DNA of 64,000 nt from Tetrastigma voinierianum (Eukaryota > Streptophyta > Magnoliopsida > Vitales > Vitaceae): assembly GCA_016808115.1 (NCBI GenBank), contig JAEQBH010007410.1, positions 1 through 64,000 on the forward strand, written 5' to 3'. Positions 21,701-35,282 of this stretch are shown piece by piece. The position numbers and the translations under genes are program-made. The notes beneath the pieces are model-generated. The model was not told the DNA's origin and ran no database searches. It saw nothing but the letters and a program-made list of their open reading frames with translations. How positions within the stretch are numbered: the stretch's first letter is position 1; each line of letters starts with the position of its first letter.

Positions 21701-24286
21701 GAAAAAGAGGAAAATATTTTTATTTATTTTTTTTTTTAAAGGAATTTTCTTATGTTTGGGAAAATTTTCCGCTGAAATGTCAAAATACCTCCTGTGGATG
21801 GCGATTCCGTATTCGCCACGTCATATGACCACGTGTCCTCCACGTAAGGCAACCAATCACATTTTGCCACGTCATTGTTATTTCAACGCGCCATCTCATA
21901 CAAAATGGATCAATTATTTTTTAGAAAAATATATAAAAATTAAAAATACCTCCCAAAATGGTTACTTTCTTTTTAAAATGTGTAGAATAATTGTTATGAA
22001 TTTAGATTTTGTTAGTGGATATTTAATAAATTAAAGTCTATCTATAAAAATAATTCAAAACTATTATCTAAAAAAATATTTTATTTTATTTTTTTAAAAT
22101 ATAAAAATTACCATTAAAAATTTTATTTAATTAAATATATATAAATTTAATGACAAAAAGAGGATGATTTAAATTGATTGGATTCATGTACGCACCAAAC
22201 CAAGATCAGCAACTGCAGATAACGATCAACACCATTAAACACTATTGTACATGTTCCGACTAATTTCAGAATTCAGGTTACGCTAGGAATCATTTTTATC
22301 AACCCAATTTAAATTCAATCGGCTCTTGCGCGAAATACTTAAATATCCCTAACCCAAAGCAGAAATTTCTTAAAATAAACTCATTTTTACCATTTCGACA
22401 TTTCCTACTTCACAAGTCATCGTCATTCGACTGCTTCCATTTCTACACTCATCATATTGTTGTCATTACCATTGTGTTATCATCATCGTCCTTCACACGG
22501 TATTTTCCCAAATCACGTATTTTCACTCAACGTGATTAACTCAAGCAACATAAAATCAACTCGAGGTTAACTCCAGCTTCATAATTTCAATTTGAGTTTA
22601 GCTCGAATTGAGCTCATCGGATTAGAAGTTAGATTTGATTATATTCGTGTTCTTGTACTTCATGTTCGGGTTTGATTTGGGTTAGCTTTCAACTCAATCC
22701 CCTTGAGTTGCAGGCTTAGTCTTACCAAAGTAATTTTTATTTTATTTATTACGATTTCATAATTATTTATATTTTAAATAATTTTAAAATATAAAAGGAA
22801 AGATCTTAACATCACTTAATTTTGAATACATTTTAGGAAAAAGATACAATATCATCCAATAGGATAAAAATATCTACAAAATTAGAGTAATTTTGTTAGC
22901 TATTGAATAAAAAAATAAAATATATTTTATTAAAAATAAGAATATTTCATATTAATTAAAAAAAATAAAATTCTCACCCTTTTATAATTAAATAATAAGA
23001 TTTTATTTATATTCTATAAAATCTATGAATTAATTACTTGACATAATAAACAAGGAATACAAACATTCCACCGTTAAACAAAAATCTAATAACTCAATTT
23101 TTTTTTACTTTTGACTTTTGACATTTGACTTCAGCCATTTCTCATCCAATCAAAGATGGAAACGTTTCAGAATCAATGATATCGATAAATGACTCTACTG
23201 TGAAAATACCAAAACGCCCCTCCTTCCAACTCTGCCGACTGCCGTCAGAATTAAGCAAGCGAGTACATGACATTCTGTACTCTCGAGAGTACCACTTTCA
23301 ATTTTCTGTAGGAAGCAGACATACGCTTACGTAAGTATGCCAGGCGAGCGCATTACGCCACGTCGGCGCACGATAAGCTCCTTGACTTTCTGGAACTTGG
23401 TTGGTTAATCATATTTAATTATTTCATTTTATGTGTCATTAATAAAAACAAATTTAAAATGTGTTTTAAAATTTGATCAGGTTTGAAACAGATCAAATGG
23501 CATGTGACACGATTTTTTTTTTTTTTAAATTAGGCAAAATATTAAAAATAGTTTATTAGATCTGACAAAAGACTGGTACTGACATTAAAAACTCAAAAAG
23601 CCTCTCAATTCGACTTAAACTCTATCAGCTTTTTTTTTTTTTTCACGCTCGGCACTAACTAAAAAATAAATGTCTACTTAAACTCGAATTTAATAAAAAG
23701 TTCTCAAATTAATTAAAAATAATAAATAATTTATACTAAACTCGACTCGATTTAATTCAATAAAATACCGAATCTGATTAATGCGACGTTTCCTCGGTAC
23801 TCAATTATTAATATGATAATTAAACTCCATAAAGCTCACCGAGCCACTCATATTCAAGCTCGACTGACACTTAAATCGACTAATATTCTACTAATCGAAT
23901 TCGAGTAACTTGTTTACACTCTAATTGAGGTATTATTGGCACTACATAAATGTATATAAAAGTGAATAAAAATCAGAAAAAATAAATAAATTTAAGATTA
24001 CTTTTTATAACAGTAATTATTTATTTTTGTCCTAATATTTGAGGGGTCGACATTGCCCTTCAGCCTGTTTTGGTCTTTAAAGTTGGCAACTGATATGCTT
24101 GATGGCAATGGCCAGATGCTATATTGATGATTTTGTACAATGAAATAAAATTGGTTGTCAGCAATTTAATTTTAATTTAGAAGCCTTTTTCATCTGGTTT
24201 ATTTTATTTTATTTTTTATTTGCTTAATGGACTAAAAATTTTAAAATCATGTAAAAATTTAAGAAATTTTGATTATATTTTTCACG
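21701..24286. other. AT-rich intergenic stretch
   Basis: No gene can be supported. It holds two patches of the dispersed TCGAGCTC/TCAAGCT word family (22,540-22,730 and 23,570-23,920). A short GC-richer patch at 23,200-23,400 has no readable domain. A MITE-like remnant at 24,190-24,290 shares motifs with the 7482-7765 element. Confidence 0.5.
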
Positions 24287-24940
24287 GTAAAACTTAATAT
24301 GAGAAAATTATTTTTTTAGTATTTTATTTATTTATTTTTCAAGTACTTTTTTGCCTTAACATTTTTTTTATCATATCCTAACAAATAAACACTCATTTAA
24401 AAAAAATTATGGGTATTTATATAAAAAATAAATAAGTGATTAAAAGTTAAAACTCTAATGATTGAAAAAAAGAGAGAGTTAAAACTCTATAAAATATCAC
24501 TAAAAAACAACTTATTTTATTTCTGGGCACTTATTTAATTTATTTCTACATTTTAAAAAATAAATACTTTTCTTTCTATTGAATTAAACTCATTTATCCA
24601 AAGAAAAAATATGATATGATTTTTGAAAATGTGTCTATTTGTGGAAAAAAAAAAAGGCCTCTATTTTCACTGTTGTATGTTTACACATTAGCTACTTATG
24701 AGATCTAATTTTTTTTATATTTATTTATTTTTTATATGTACCTAACATGACTGAAAATATTTAATGGCATTAATATTAGAGGTCAATTTTGGAAAAGTCA
24801 ACCCTAATTTTTAAATACCACATGATGTGCCATTTTACAACAATATAAAATAATTGAATTGTGATTTGACTTGGAATACTTCATATGGTCAAGACATGTG
24901 CCCTTGCTTTGAAAAATATAGCAAGATTTGATGAGTGTCC

Positions 24941-24995
<55 letters not shown>

Positions 24996-25030
24996 ACTTA
25001 AGAATTATCAATTTGTCAATTGATGGTTTT
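24287..25030. repeat. Left copy of a ~750-base direct duplication
   Basis: It matches 43,792-44,579 in the same orientation over its whole length, with few substitutions and small indels. It includes a (TA)n tract (24,941-24,991). Landmarks shared by both are 'acacattagctacttatgag', 'gaattgtgatttgacttgga' and 'caatttgtcaattgatggtt'. Beyond the last landmark the two sequences are unrelated. Confidence 0.92.
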
Positions 25031-25167
25031 TCAATTTCAAACAATGCCACATACCTAATTTATTTTATTGTTATAAGATCCACCGTTGTAATTGGTATAG
25101 AGCCATATTTTTCAATTCATTGATGAAAATCAAGTAAGATACTTTATTATTTTGACGCGATTCAATC

Positions 25168-25940
25168 ATGATCAAAATATCTAGAATACTTGAGAGTATT
25201 TGTATCGTGATTTACGGAATATCAACATCTGCAAATATCAAAAATGATATTTTTACAAAATATCGTTATTAAAATTTTTCATTTTAATTATATGATTATT
25301 TAAACGATTCTTATTAATTACGTATTAAAATCAAACGTATTAAGAATTATTAAATTACAAGTATATTTAATATATTATCTATATATTATTACGTTAAAGA
25401 GATATTATTTATTCGCTTTTGTTATTATTATAAATATTATACTGATACCTATGAGATTCAAAATATTATATATTATTATAATTTAAATTTTAAATGATAT
25501 TATTTTACTTCTTTTCCTTTCAAATTAATATTTGATTTAAAATATTATGTTATAATGTAAAATAAAAATAAAATAAAATATTATAAAGTGGATTACGAAC
25601 AAATAAATAATAAGAGAATATAAAAGCTTTACATTATATATAATGCTCAGAATCACTCCGCCATTAATGGAGGTCATTACTTCCAAGATTTTAATTAAAC
25701 TCGTTGTGTAAGAATTTTTCATATTTTTGGAGCAAAGAGAAAAAATCAGAATTTTTTCCAGAAAATATCGCATTTATCTAAAAATAGGTATTTATCGGAA
25801 AAAATAGGTATTTATCGGAAAAATCGGCGATTTTTCTCCGATTTTTTTACTTTCGATTTTTCCACCCGAAAATCTTTTCCAAAGACCACCGAAAAACCGT
25901 ATTTTTGTCGAAAAACTCCACGAAAAACGATTTTTGTCCA
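25168..25940 (-). mobile_element. hAT-like non-autonomous element, copy 1
   Basis: It is rich in 'aatatcg' and 'ggaaaaatcgg' words. On the reverse strand it resembles 44,706-45,516 in length, end sequence ('aaaatatctagaat') and composition. Ends are degraded and no protein is visible. Confidence 0.5.
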
Positions 25941-26059
25941 CGGATTCAACCGCCAATGGCTGTTACCCATGTTATCCGCTACGCAGTAAATCCTCAGAAT
26001 GGGTAGATGGTCCGTGGTCCCATTAAGTGTCAGAGTCGTAATCAATTGTAGTAAAGTGA

Positions 26060-28188
26060 AATGGTAAATTTTATCAAAAAGCTTGTAGGAACCTACTAGT
26101 GACGAAGTTCATCCAGATTGACGAACAACTCCTGACAAATCCAAAGAAAAATACTAAAAATATGAAAATAGTCGCTTGTTCTAATCAAGATTGGAGAATG
26201 TAAGACATAAAAAAATCGTAAAACGCCTAAAACAAAATATCAAAAACTTTATAAAGTAGGAAATTTTGAATTCAAAAGAGATTATAAGATTAAAATTTCT
26301 AAAAACACTCATTCAATAGGATCTGAGACAGAAACTATTGAACTATTAGACCTCAAAGACTTAGCACAAATACAAAGAGAAAAATATAAAATCCTTCCAT
26401 GTGTTATCCGTGTACCGCTAAACCTTTAACTAGGTTATGGCTTTTGCATTAAACTCATTTGCATTTGTTTAAGAGGATGCAAGACATAACCAATTCCAAG
26501 ATTCACTTTTAGTCTAATTAAGCAAATACATCATTCGGACCTGTATTTTACTTGCTACCCAAATCTGTAAAGTTAAACTATTCAACGACGTAGTATTTTC
26601 TCCATGCCCTTTAACTCTAAATATTCAAACTCAAAACTACGATACGAACCTTGGGGACCCAAGAACATTCTCATAATATACGTAGTGATAATTATAGCAA
26701 GATGACTTCAGTAGTTAATCCAAATCGTCTTTTAACATCCCAAAAGATCAAACTCTAATATGGCAAGCAAATGAAAAGAACTCTACAGTAATTATACCAA
26801 AGCCTATTCCTTGGGAATGTTTAACACACCCACACGAAATTTTAAATGCTCTAGCCCTAAACCAATTAACAACCAAACCGGAGTGTGCATAATTGAAGAT
26901 AGACAAGGTAATGTACAAATCAATTTTGAACCTAGGAAATAACACCCTAGAAGATCATATTCTGCAAGTTCATCGAATTCCTTTTTATAAATTCGAACAT
27001 CTTCCAAAAGATCTAATGTTCATTCAAACATAGAATAAGTAGATTTTTCATCCACAATTCATGATTTAAAATACTCAAGACCATATCAAAATTTACAAAC
27101 TTCTAGATAGGTTCCCCAACCTATTATCAAATGATGTCACTTCAATGATAAGTCCGCTTCAATCCACCTACATAATTGAATTTGAGATAGACAGCACATT
27201 TACGAACCAAAGAAAATCTCCAAACCACTTAAAAACAAATGGTTTTTTCTTCTTAACATTAACAAATGAACAAGTAAAGAAAAATTTAAACAACAATGGT
27301 ATCAAACAATGGAATGAATATTTCAATGTTTACTTATTTTGATATCTACACGCAAAAAATAATATTAATTATCCTTTGCGTAAATTAGTATGTTCCAAAA
27401 GATTGGAATACTACCGTTGAAAACAAAGATATCTACACATCCTCTTTGAAGAAATAAAATCATAATACAAGGGACTGAAGTAATAGCTTCACCTTTTGAA
27501 AAGATTAATCCCAAAGAAGACGAAAATAGAAATTCAAATTTAAAAGACATTAAAGGGATACAACAACAAAATTATTTTACAAATCAAATTTTAGGAACAA
27601 TTTCTTCTCAACTTGACAGAATTGAGAAAAATTTTCCAAAATCAAAAGATGCAATAGAGAAACCTTTATTCAAATCCCCATAATTTAATAAACCCATAAA
27701 ATTAGGCAATAAAAATAATGACCTTATTAAAGCATTAGCCAAAAGATTAGAAGCCATGAATTTAACAGATCCCTCTACATCAAAACGCCAACTTAATATT
27801 TTAAGTGGTTATGAAACAGAATCTTCTTCAGAAGAAAAACAAACTTATATTTTAGACCAGGAAGGCGATCAAATAAATAAGATCAAATATAAAAAAAATG
27901 GCAACAAGGAACAAGAAATTTCTATCCTAGACCCACTCCTCCAGATCTTCAATATGGGGAAAGATTTCCTCAAAGAACCATGTATAATGATACCTTTATT
28001 TATGAATGGAATATTGATGGTCTTTCTGAACATGAAATCATCAATGTTCTACGCCAAATGATAATGGCGTAAAGAATCGCCATTTAATTGACAATGATGA
28101 TCATAATGTCGCACAACTTATAATTTCCGATTTTTCTAATATTGTTTCATGGATGGTTGTTTAAATAAAGATGAAAGAGAATTTATTC
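26060..28188 (+). mobile_element. Endogenous pararetrovirus (Caulimoviridae-like), 5' part
   Basis: This is the left part of an integrated plant pararetrovirus copy, cut at 28,188 by the Gypsy element. Broken frames between about 26,190 and 27,000 resemble the movement-protein region. The block 27,145-28,090 is Lys/Asn/Ser/Glu-rich and leads into the start of the capsid region. The longest open runs are only 60-100 codons, with many stops, so it is a relic. The continuation is at 38,900. The sequence resembles petuvirus- or florendovirus-type relics more than badnaviruses, but the genus is not certain. Confidence 0.75.
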
Positions 28189-29967
28189 CAGAAGACCCGA
28201 GAAAATTCAATTTTCGAAACGGTAAATCTACTTCATTTCTGAGAAAATCCAAAATTTTTCTAGATTCGATGACGAACCGACCACCATCAAATCGCCTCGA
28301 AATCTAGCTATCACGCCGAATTTCATCGAATCTCGAGACACCACTTCACGCTTTTCGAGACCGCGCCGAGCGCCATAAAACGAAACAGAGACACGCGACG
28401 CGATTAAAAGTCACCTACTACATGTACCCATGTGACACATGTTGCATGAGTAGAGAGAGGATGAGATGAATGATTTAGATTATGCTAAGTGTCAAAAATC
28501 AAGAAAAATGACAAGATGATAATTATGGAAAAGGTTAATGAGAATAAGACAAAAGCAATAAATATTGTTTTCCATTTTGAAAGAGCAAAACTCCATATGA
28601 GGTTAGATCCAGATTTTTGCAGAGAGAATAGCTGACTCTCTAGATTTGCGCCGTTTGAATTACTTCCGCTTCGAATTTCGAAAGGCTGTAAGTCAATCTA
28701 CGAGGCGAGGCTACGCGTGACACCGATTCGTGGACTTCGACAACTCCAAGAGTAGGATCTTTTCCCTATCAGGTTATTCTGGCTAAGAGCCAAATGGTCG
28801 GGATGTTTCGAGGCTTGGATTAGCCAGGTTTTCTGCCCCAAAACATTTGAACTGAAAGCGGAGAAAACTCTTATCGGTTACAATGCGAACCGTGCCAACC
28901 CGAGGCTTCACCGTTAACGCGTGAATAGTGACGTGATTTTTATGTGAATTTTATGATGTCGAAAGGATTCAAAATGAATTGCTTGTGTTTGCTAATTAGC
29001 CTATGTGAGCTAATTTGGTGTTATTGATGTGGGAATTCTAATAACATGATTTATGTGGATTAATTAATGTTACATGTTTTATATTAGCATGAGCTCATTG
29101 GATTAAGATCATGCATTCCATATGCACTGGGCACCCTAGAATATTATGAGTGAGTGCATGACACAAAATGAAAGAAAACTTAAAATGTTTCAGAAAGGAA
29201 TTTCGATGGAAGATTCGGCTGATCGCTCTTGTAGAGTCAGTCTAACAACGCTTATCTCGAGGCTGACCCATGACTGCTTCGAGAAATATCCAAGAATTTA
29301 CTGAGGGCAAATTCAATGTATTTAATGGAATCCCTAGAGCAAGTTTCGAGAACAAAAAGCTTGTTAAAACCTGACATTTTACCCAGATTCTACTGTATAC
29401 ATATGTGAGGGAGCCTGAGGACTCAGACAATGGATCGGGTCATGTAGACATCTCGAGAGGTTCAAGTAGGTTCGTGTAATTCTTTGGATGTGATTGTTGC
29501 CATGACATGGCATTGCATAGGTGGGAGTAACCCACGTAGGAAATTATCTCTTGGGCTTGCTCACCTGTGGGATCTGTTCCGGGTATAAAGTGTACGGGAG
29601 GGCAGCTCCTTGAAAGAATGCGTTTAGAAGAAAGTCGGGTTGTGGCTGAAGTAGAGACTTTTGTATAACATGTATTAGAAATTGTACATTTAATATATGT
29701 TGAAATAGTAATTTAATGCTTCTTGGCTGTGTATATAGTTGAAATGACATGAGGTATTAATGCGGGGGTCAGTGGGTGAATTTATTTTCTTCGCGTGTGG
29801 ACCGTGGTCATTGTAAACTATTTGGGACAGGTTGTATTTTGGGTAGAACTCCCCGTACAAAAGAGACTTTGCCAAATTTTTCATGAGTGGTGTCAGTTAT
29901 CAGAGCATCCACGGTATTCAGCGAGGTTGTGGGTTGTCAAACGGATCCGGAGTTTTAGGCGTCCGCA
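28189..29967 (+). repeat. 5' LTR of the Tekay-type element
   Basis: It aligns with 37,097-38,894, for example 'ggaaaaggttaatgagaata', 'aacatgtattagaaattgta' and 'cattgtaaactatttgggac'. The expected TGGAGACCC-type start reads CAGAAGACCC here. The end is 'ggcgtccgca'. Confidence 0.85.
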
Positions 29968-30124
29968 GTGTGTAAGCGGAAAAATAAATAAAATAAATTT
30001 TAGGAATGAGAAAAAAATGATGTGAAAGAAAAAAAAGTCACGAGAAGCGAGCTGGAAAGAGAACTTGCCCATTGAGTCACGATACAATGGATTGTATTGT
30101 GACGCCGGACGGTTAGGCACAATT

Positions 30125-30565
30125 GTAGGGACGCGAGCACGGCCGCGGCTCGGCCGCGTGCGGTCGGCTGCGGCGGGGCGTGCGGCGGCGTGTGCATGGC
30201 TGGCCCGGGAGAGTCATCGCGTCTGGGTGTATCGTGGCTTAGGCGGCATTGTGTCGCAGTAGGGGCGGCCCGATCTGATCTGCGATCACTGGCTGGATGC
30301 ACCGCGATCTGGCGTGCGGCGCGACCACGGCATGGCGAGGGCTGTGTTCTGTCTGAGCTTGTATCGTGGCCAGGGGCTGCGACACGGCCCAGCCCGTGGC
30401 GTGCGGCGGCCCGTCGGCAATGACCGCGACCGACCGCGACGGGCGCGGCTGCGCGACCGCGGCGGGCGCGGCCGACCTGGCGGCGCGGTCGCGGCGCCAT
30501 GACCGCGGCTGGCGCTCGGCGTGCGGCGGCTGAAGCGGCTGTGCGTGCACGGTGTCTTGCCGATC
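30125..30565. other. Sharply bounded GC-rich block inside the Gypsy element
   Basis: About 440 bases of CGG/GCG-rich sequence ('cggctcggccgcgtgcggtc') in an otherwise AT-rich window. Open frames exist on both strands, as expected for GC-rich DNA, but none has a recognisable domain. It lies between the 5' LTR and the gag-like region. Confidence 0.7.
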
Positions 30566-30879
30566 GAGGTCGGATTAGGTGTGCACCTTGTGCACGAGCC
30601 GATTTGACTCGGGACAACGATGCAGGTCCTTGTTTACAGGATGCTTGTTCACAATATTTTCAAAAAAAAAAAAAATATTTTTAAAAAATAAAATAAAATG
30701 AGACAATTTTTTTTTTTTTGTTAAATATGATTTAATATATTGAATTATTATCTTGCATTGCATGAATGCATGGGTAGTAGTGTATGAAATGTTTTTTGTA
30801 TATGAAAAATGTCTCGGGGTACGTGTTTACGCCTTAGAGATCTTGCATTAAATTTAACTTGCCATTTGACATGTGTGGA

Positions 30880-33340
30880 TGTTTCAGTCGGCGATGGACG
30901 TAGAAGGCGTGTAAGTGCTAGTTAGACCACCGATGTTGACCGAGCGAGGCTTTTGTTAAGGAGAATTGTAGGGATTCTTGTTCTTCTTTATTGCGAGCTA
31001 GTCACGTGGTAGCGAGGAGGCCGCATTAACCTCAGGTTTAGGGCACATCATCCTCCCGACATTCACCGGGGAGGGAAGTCAGGTGGTGGCGGAGACCCGT
31101 TGGTTAAATGCAATTGAGAAGGTGTTAGAGGCTATGGAGATTACCTCGACACGAGCCCGGGGATGAACTAGGTTGCGTTAGAAGCTGAGGTGGGCTTAAG
31201 TATGGTGGGCCCCGGGCCAAAGAGACCTCGAAACCTAGAGGCAATGACATGGCGGGTTCGGGAGGCTGTTCATGGTAGTATTTTCGGATCTACTCGATCA
31301 CGGGCTGGGAGTTCTTAGAGTTGAAGTAGGGGACGATGATTGTGATGGATTATGTGGGTTAGATTCATAGAGTGGCAGTTTCTTGATGATACGTGGCCTA
31401 GAAACATGGCCAGGTTAGGAGATTGAGGAATGGGTACAAAGTTGTCCATTCGGGCGGGATTGTAGGACCGCGTCTGAGACATGGACTCCGTGGTTGGAAT
31501 GACCGACCGTAGAGAGAGATCGGGATGCTTGGAGCACTTTCGGGATGTGGGTGTTATTAGCAAGAGGAAGGAGAGTCGGTCTTCTTCTAGTTCGGAAAGA
31601 AGTATTAGGGCTTAGTTCACGTGGGTTCAGTCGCGACGTGGGCGGGGGCCAGTCGAGTTCTGCGGTCGAGCTGGGCGAGATGGTGTTATCATTACTAGCA
31701 ACCTGGACACATGAGGGAGGATTACCCCCTAGAGACGGGGATCTAGGGTTTCGGGGTGCACGGTCCCGGTCGTGATAGGACGGGAGAGGATGCGGTATAT
31801 TCCTCCGGCCCGGTCTGAGCGGAGGAGCCGATTTCGGTTCCCGAGGCGCACGGGCACCTCGTTATAGAGCGGGCGGAGGGGCAGGTTGCTAGGTTGAGGC
31901 GGAAGGGCGAGGCCACGAGGCGGGACGTCGGGGAGGTTCGAGGGCGTGTCCTACGCCATCACACCATCGGCCCGAGTGTGGTCGGCGGTTAATACGAGTG
32001 CGTTTTTGCTATCGCTGTAGGCAAGAGTGTTATTTGATTATGGTGTGTCGCATTAATTCATTGCTGCATCAGTTGTGATAGAGTTGGACTTAGAGGTTGA
32101 GGCCTTGAAGGAACCCTTGTATGTGAGTTCTCCCCTAGGGATTCGGGCGAGGATAGGGATGATAAGTCGTGGTTGCGAGTTAGAGATCTCAGGGATTCTA
32201 CTCCCTGATGTGGACTGAGGTCATGTACGTATCGAGTTCGACGTATCCTTGGGGTGGATTGGTTGATAGCTTGAGAGGCGTTATCGATTGTGAGCGTAGG
32301 AGGGTCTTGCTACATGCGAGACGATGCACGTGTTGTGTTCGGGGGACAAGCATGATATTTTGCCACTAGACGATTAATGCGATCCAGTTATGTGGGGGCA
32401 GTTTAAGGGTTGGCTAGCAGAGCCTTACCCCACCAGAAGGACGGTGAGGCCAGGACTTAGATCTACCTCGAGTAGTTTACGAGTATGAGGATGTTTTTGG
32501 GATGAAACTGCAAGGTTACTACTCCGCGAGAGGTTGTAGACCCGGTATCGAGTTACACCACAGTGCCGCCCCGTCTACATGACTCATGGGGATGGCATCG
32601 GTTGGTGCGGGAACCGAGTCCGGCTACATGAACCTCGAACAAGGCGTTGTTGGGCCAAGTGATGCTTCCTGCATGGGCGCTCAGGTTATTTGCGATAAGA
32701 GGAGCCAGGAACCCTTCGTGCATTGATTACGGGCGAGTTGAGCAGATTCTGATCGAAATGGGTACCCATTGCAGGATTGACAGTTTATTTGTCAGTTGAG
32801 AGGGCCGAGTACATTCTAAAATAGACCTTCGCCTTGGTTACCATCGGTATTTGAGGTTAGGAGACGGGTATCCACCCAAGGCGGCGTTTAGGGCCAGCGT
32901 TATGGGCACTTTGAGTTTACGGTGATGCCGCTGGATTGGCCGAATGCCGGCGTCATTCATGGATCTCATGCATGGGGTATTCGACCACTGTTTAGATCGG
33001 AGTTGTTGTAGTCTTCGTGGATGACATTTTTGATCTGCTCGGTCGAGTGGGAGGCGTAGGTATCATTTGAGAATTGTGTTACAGTTGTTGAGAGACCATC
33101 GGTTGTATGCGAAGCTGAGTAAGTGCGGTTCCCAGCTGCGAGGTGAGATTTTGGGACACGTGGTGTCTGACATCATGCGTGTCGGTGGACCCCGGAAAGG
33201 TCGAGGCAAGTGATGAGTTGGGAGAGGTGAAGTCAGTCTTCGAGATCACGCAGTTTCTTGGGATTAATTTGGAGTCTTCTGAGAGATTCATTGATTTCTC
33301 CGTTAAGCATTTATGTGAGAGTGAAGGGTTTCGTGGGAGC
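30880..33340 (+). pseudogene. Decayed gag-protease-reverse transcriptase region of the Tekay-type element
   Basis: Gag traces are faint. A protease/RT stretch starts near 32,000. Visible RT words are FVDDI (about 33,011-33,028), then VSVDPGKVEA and FLGINLESSERFIDFS, which lead into the inserted repeat at 33,350. The frames are broken throughout. Confidence 0.65.
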
Positions 33341-33349
33341 GCGTGAAAT

Positions 33350-34975
33350 ACAAAAAATCCCAGTAAAGCCGTCTAAGGACCCCAGTAGCATCAAAACCGG
33401 TTGCTAACAAAGAGAAGGGTGTAGAATTACCTTGTGTCGGTTCCAAAAGCAAGGCTAGTGGTCGAGGCGACTTTAGGCCAGAAACGAGCAGAGTCTAGGT
33501 TCGCCTCGCGGTATCCACACGAGAAGAGTGAAATTTGGTAACCTCGAGGCAACGGTCTGCATAGCGGGTCAGGAGTCTTTAGCCTAAGTCTGTCCAGAAA
33601 AGGAAGCCAAAACTGGGTCTCTCGATCTACAGGAACACTTTCTTAGGAGATGGAGACACCTTAACTATTTCTCATGAGCTCCGCACTCTCTCAGAAAGGA
33701 GCATGGCCTTTTAGGGTTTTCCATAGCATTCTATTTATAGGAAAACCTATCATGTCCCTAATGACCAAAATGCCCCTCACTTTCTAGTGATGATAGGGAG
33801 ACACGCATCCACATGCGTTGCGTGAGATTCCCACCGACCAGCCCAGAGTCTGACCCAGGCCTATTATCTCTTTTCATGTATTGGCTTTCAAACCACTGGA
33901 TTCCACTAATCCAGAGTGACATTTAATTCATGAGAATTAAACCTCATATTTGGATCACATCCGTCAGTTCACATCAAGCCCCCACACTCTTCTAAGTGTG
34001 TAACCATTAGGTTAGGTTATATTTGTACTTGATTCAACTATTGAATTAAGCGAGAGTCAAAGATTGGTATCCTATGACACATCATGACCCCCGATTGGCC
34101 AGGAGTCGATGAGATACATTGCATACCCTTCCTATAGTCAAATACCGTGCAATTTGTCCTTTCACCAACTATACCCTACTTGGTTCAGAGCATGGACAAT
34201 TGTGTAGCTCCCACTAGAATGGATATGCCACACCTAGCCCAAGTGATATTTATCTTGTCCCTAGATTCATCACTCAACCTTTATGCACTTGAAGACACTC
34301 CTCGAGACATTTTCCTCGGCCGGGATTCTTGATTAATGATTCAGGCGAGGCCTTAAGTATACTCTACCTTTATTGGGAGTGGCGAATCCTTTGTTGGCTA
34401 CTCAATTACCTCAGAGACACTCAGTATGCAATCCTCATCGATGGTGACCCGCAGAGAGCGCGTGGATTAAGGTCAAAGTCTGGTCGACATCAGATATCCT
34501 TGAGCACCTCAAGTCTAAGGATACTTGCACCATTCTTTATGAGACAATCATTTACATTTAAATAGATAATCCATATGATTATACCATTATAGGTCTCAGA
34601 GTGTATTTAGGCTGCTGTAAGCGAGCATCCACACCTTGACTCACGAGTGCTCTTGATCACGAGTTTATAAGATCATGATCCGATCAAAATTATGACATGT
34701 GCGATGCAATAAGAATCAACAATGTCGATCTTGTTGATCCTATGACTAGGATAATTTAGACACAAACATAATTGCACGTGATAGGAATCTTATTATCATG
34801 ATCAGATCATGATTTCCACCACATGCTATGTTATGGACTTCACTAATTCGATTAAAGATCTGTTTTCGATTCAACATATGAATATCAAATTAACAAAGAA
34901 GCCTTTCATATTAAATAATATGTTGCGCGTACAATAAGTGCTAATGGCGATTCCCTTTAAAGCACTTCTCTAACA
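33350..34975 (-). mobile_element. 1.63-kb repeat, copy 1, inserted in the Gypsy RT/RNase H
   Basis: It is flanked by GAAAT on both sides (33,345-33,349 and 34,976-34,980). On the minus strand it starts TGTTAGAGAAGTGC. The same sequence occurs in the opposite orientation at 51,778-53,372. It has no long reading frame and no internal primer site between repeats, so the best reading is a solo LTR. A non-autonomous element is also possible. It separates the Gypsy RT from its RNase H. Confidence 0.75.
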
Positions 34976-34980
34976 GAAAT

Positions 34981-35282
34981 TGACCCGGAAGGAGGTTAAG
35001 TTTGATTGGGATGACAGATGCGAGGAGGCATTCCAGGAGTTGAAGAGGAGACTTACTTTAGCTCTTATCTTGATAGTCCCAGACAGGGGACAGGGGTACA
35101 TAGTGTATTGTGATGCCTCGAGGGCCAGACTAGGATGTGTTTTGATGCAGTTCGAAAGGGTAGTAGCTTATGGTTCCCGTCAGTTGAAGAATCATGAGCA
35201 GAATTACCCCACACACGACATGGAGTTGGCGGCCGTAGTCTTCGCCTTGAAGATTTGGCGCCACTATTTATATGGTGAGTAG
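34981..35282 (+). pseudogene. RNase H fragment of the Tekay-type polyprotein
   Basis: One hundred open codons read EVKFDWDDRCEEAFQELKRR, then IVYCDASRARLGCVLMQF and VVAYGSRQLKNHEQNYPTHD, the typical Ty3/Gypsy connection and RNase H start. It is cut off from its RT by the inserted repeat and ends at a TAG after YGE. Confidence 0.88.

Noticed and set aside
30000..30617. A 205-codon open frame on the minus strand and several 60-100 codon frames on both strands
   Set aside because: The DNA is extremely GC-rich, so stops are rare by chance. The translations are Arg/Ala/Pro runs with no domain, and the block lies inside a retroelement.
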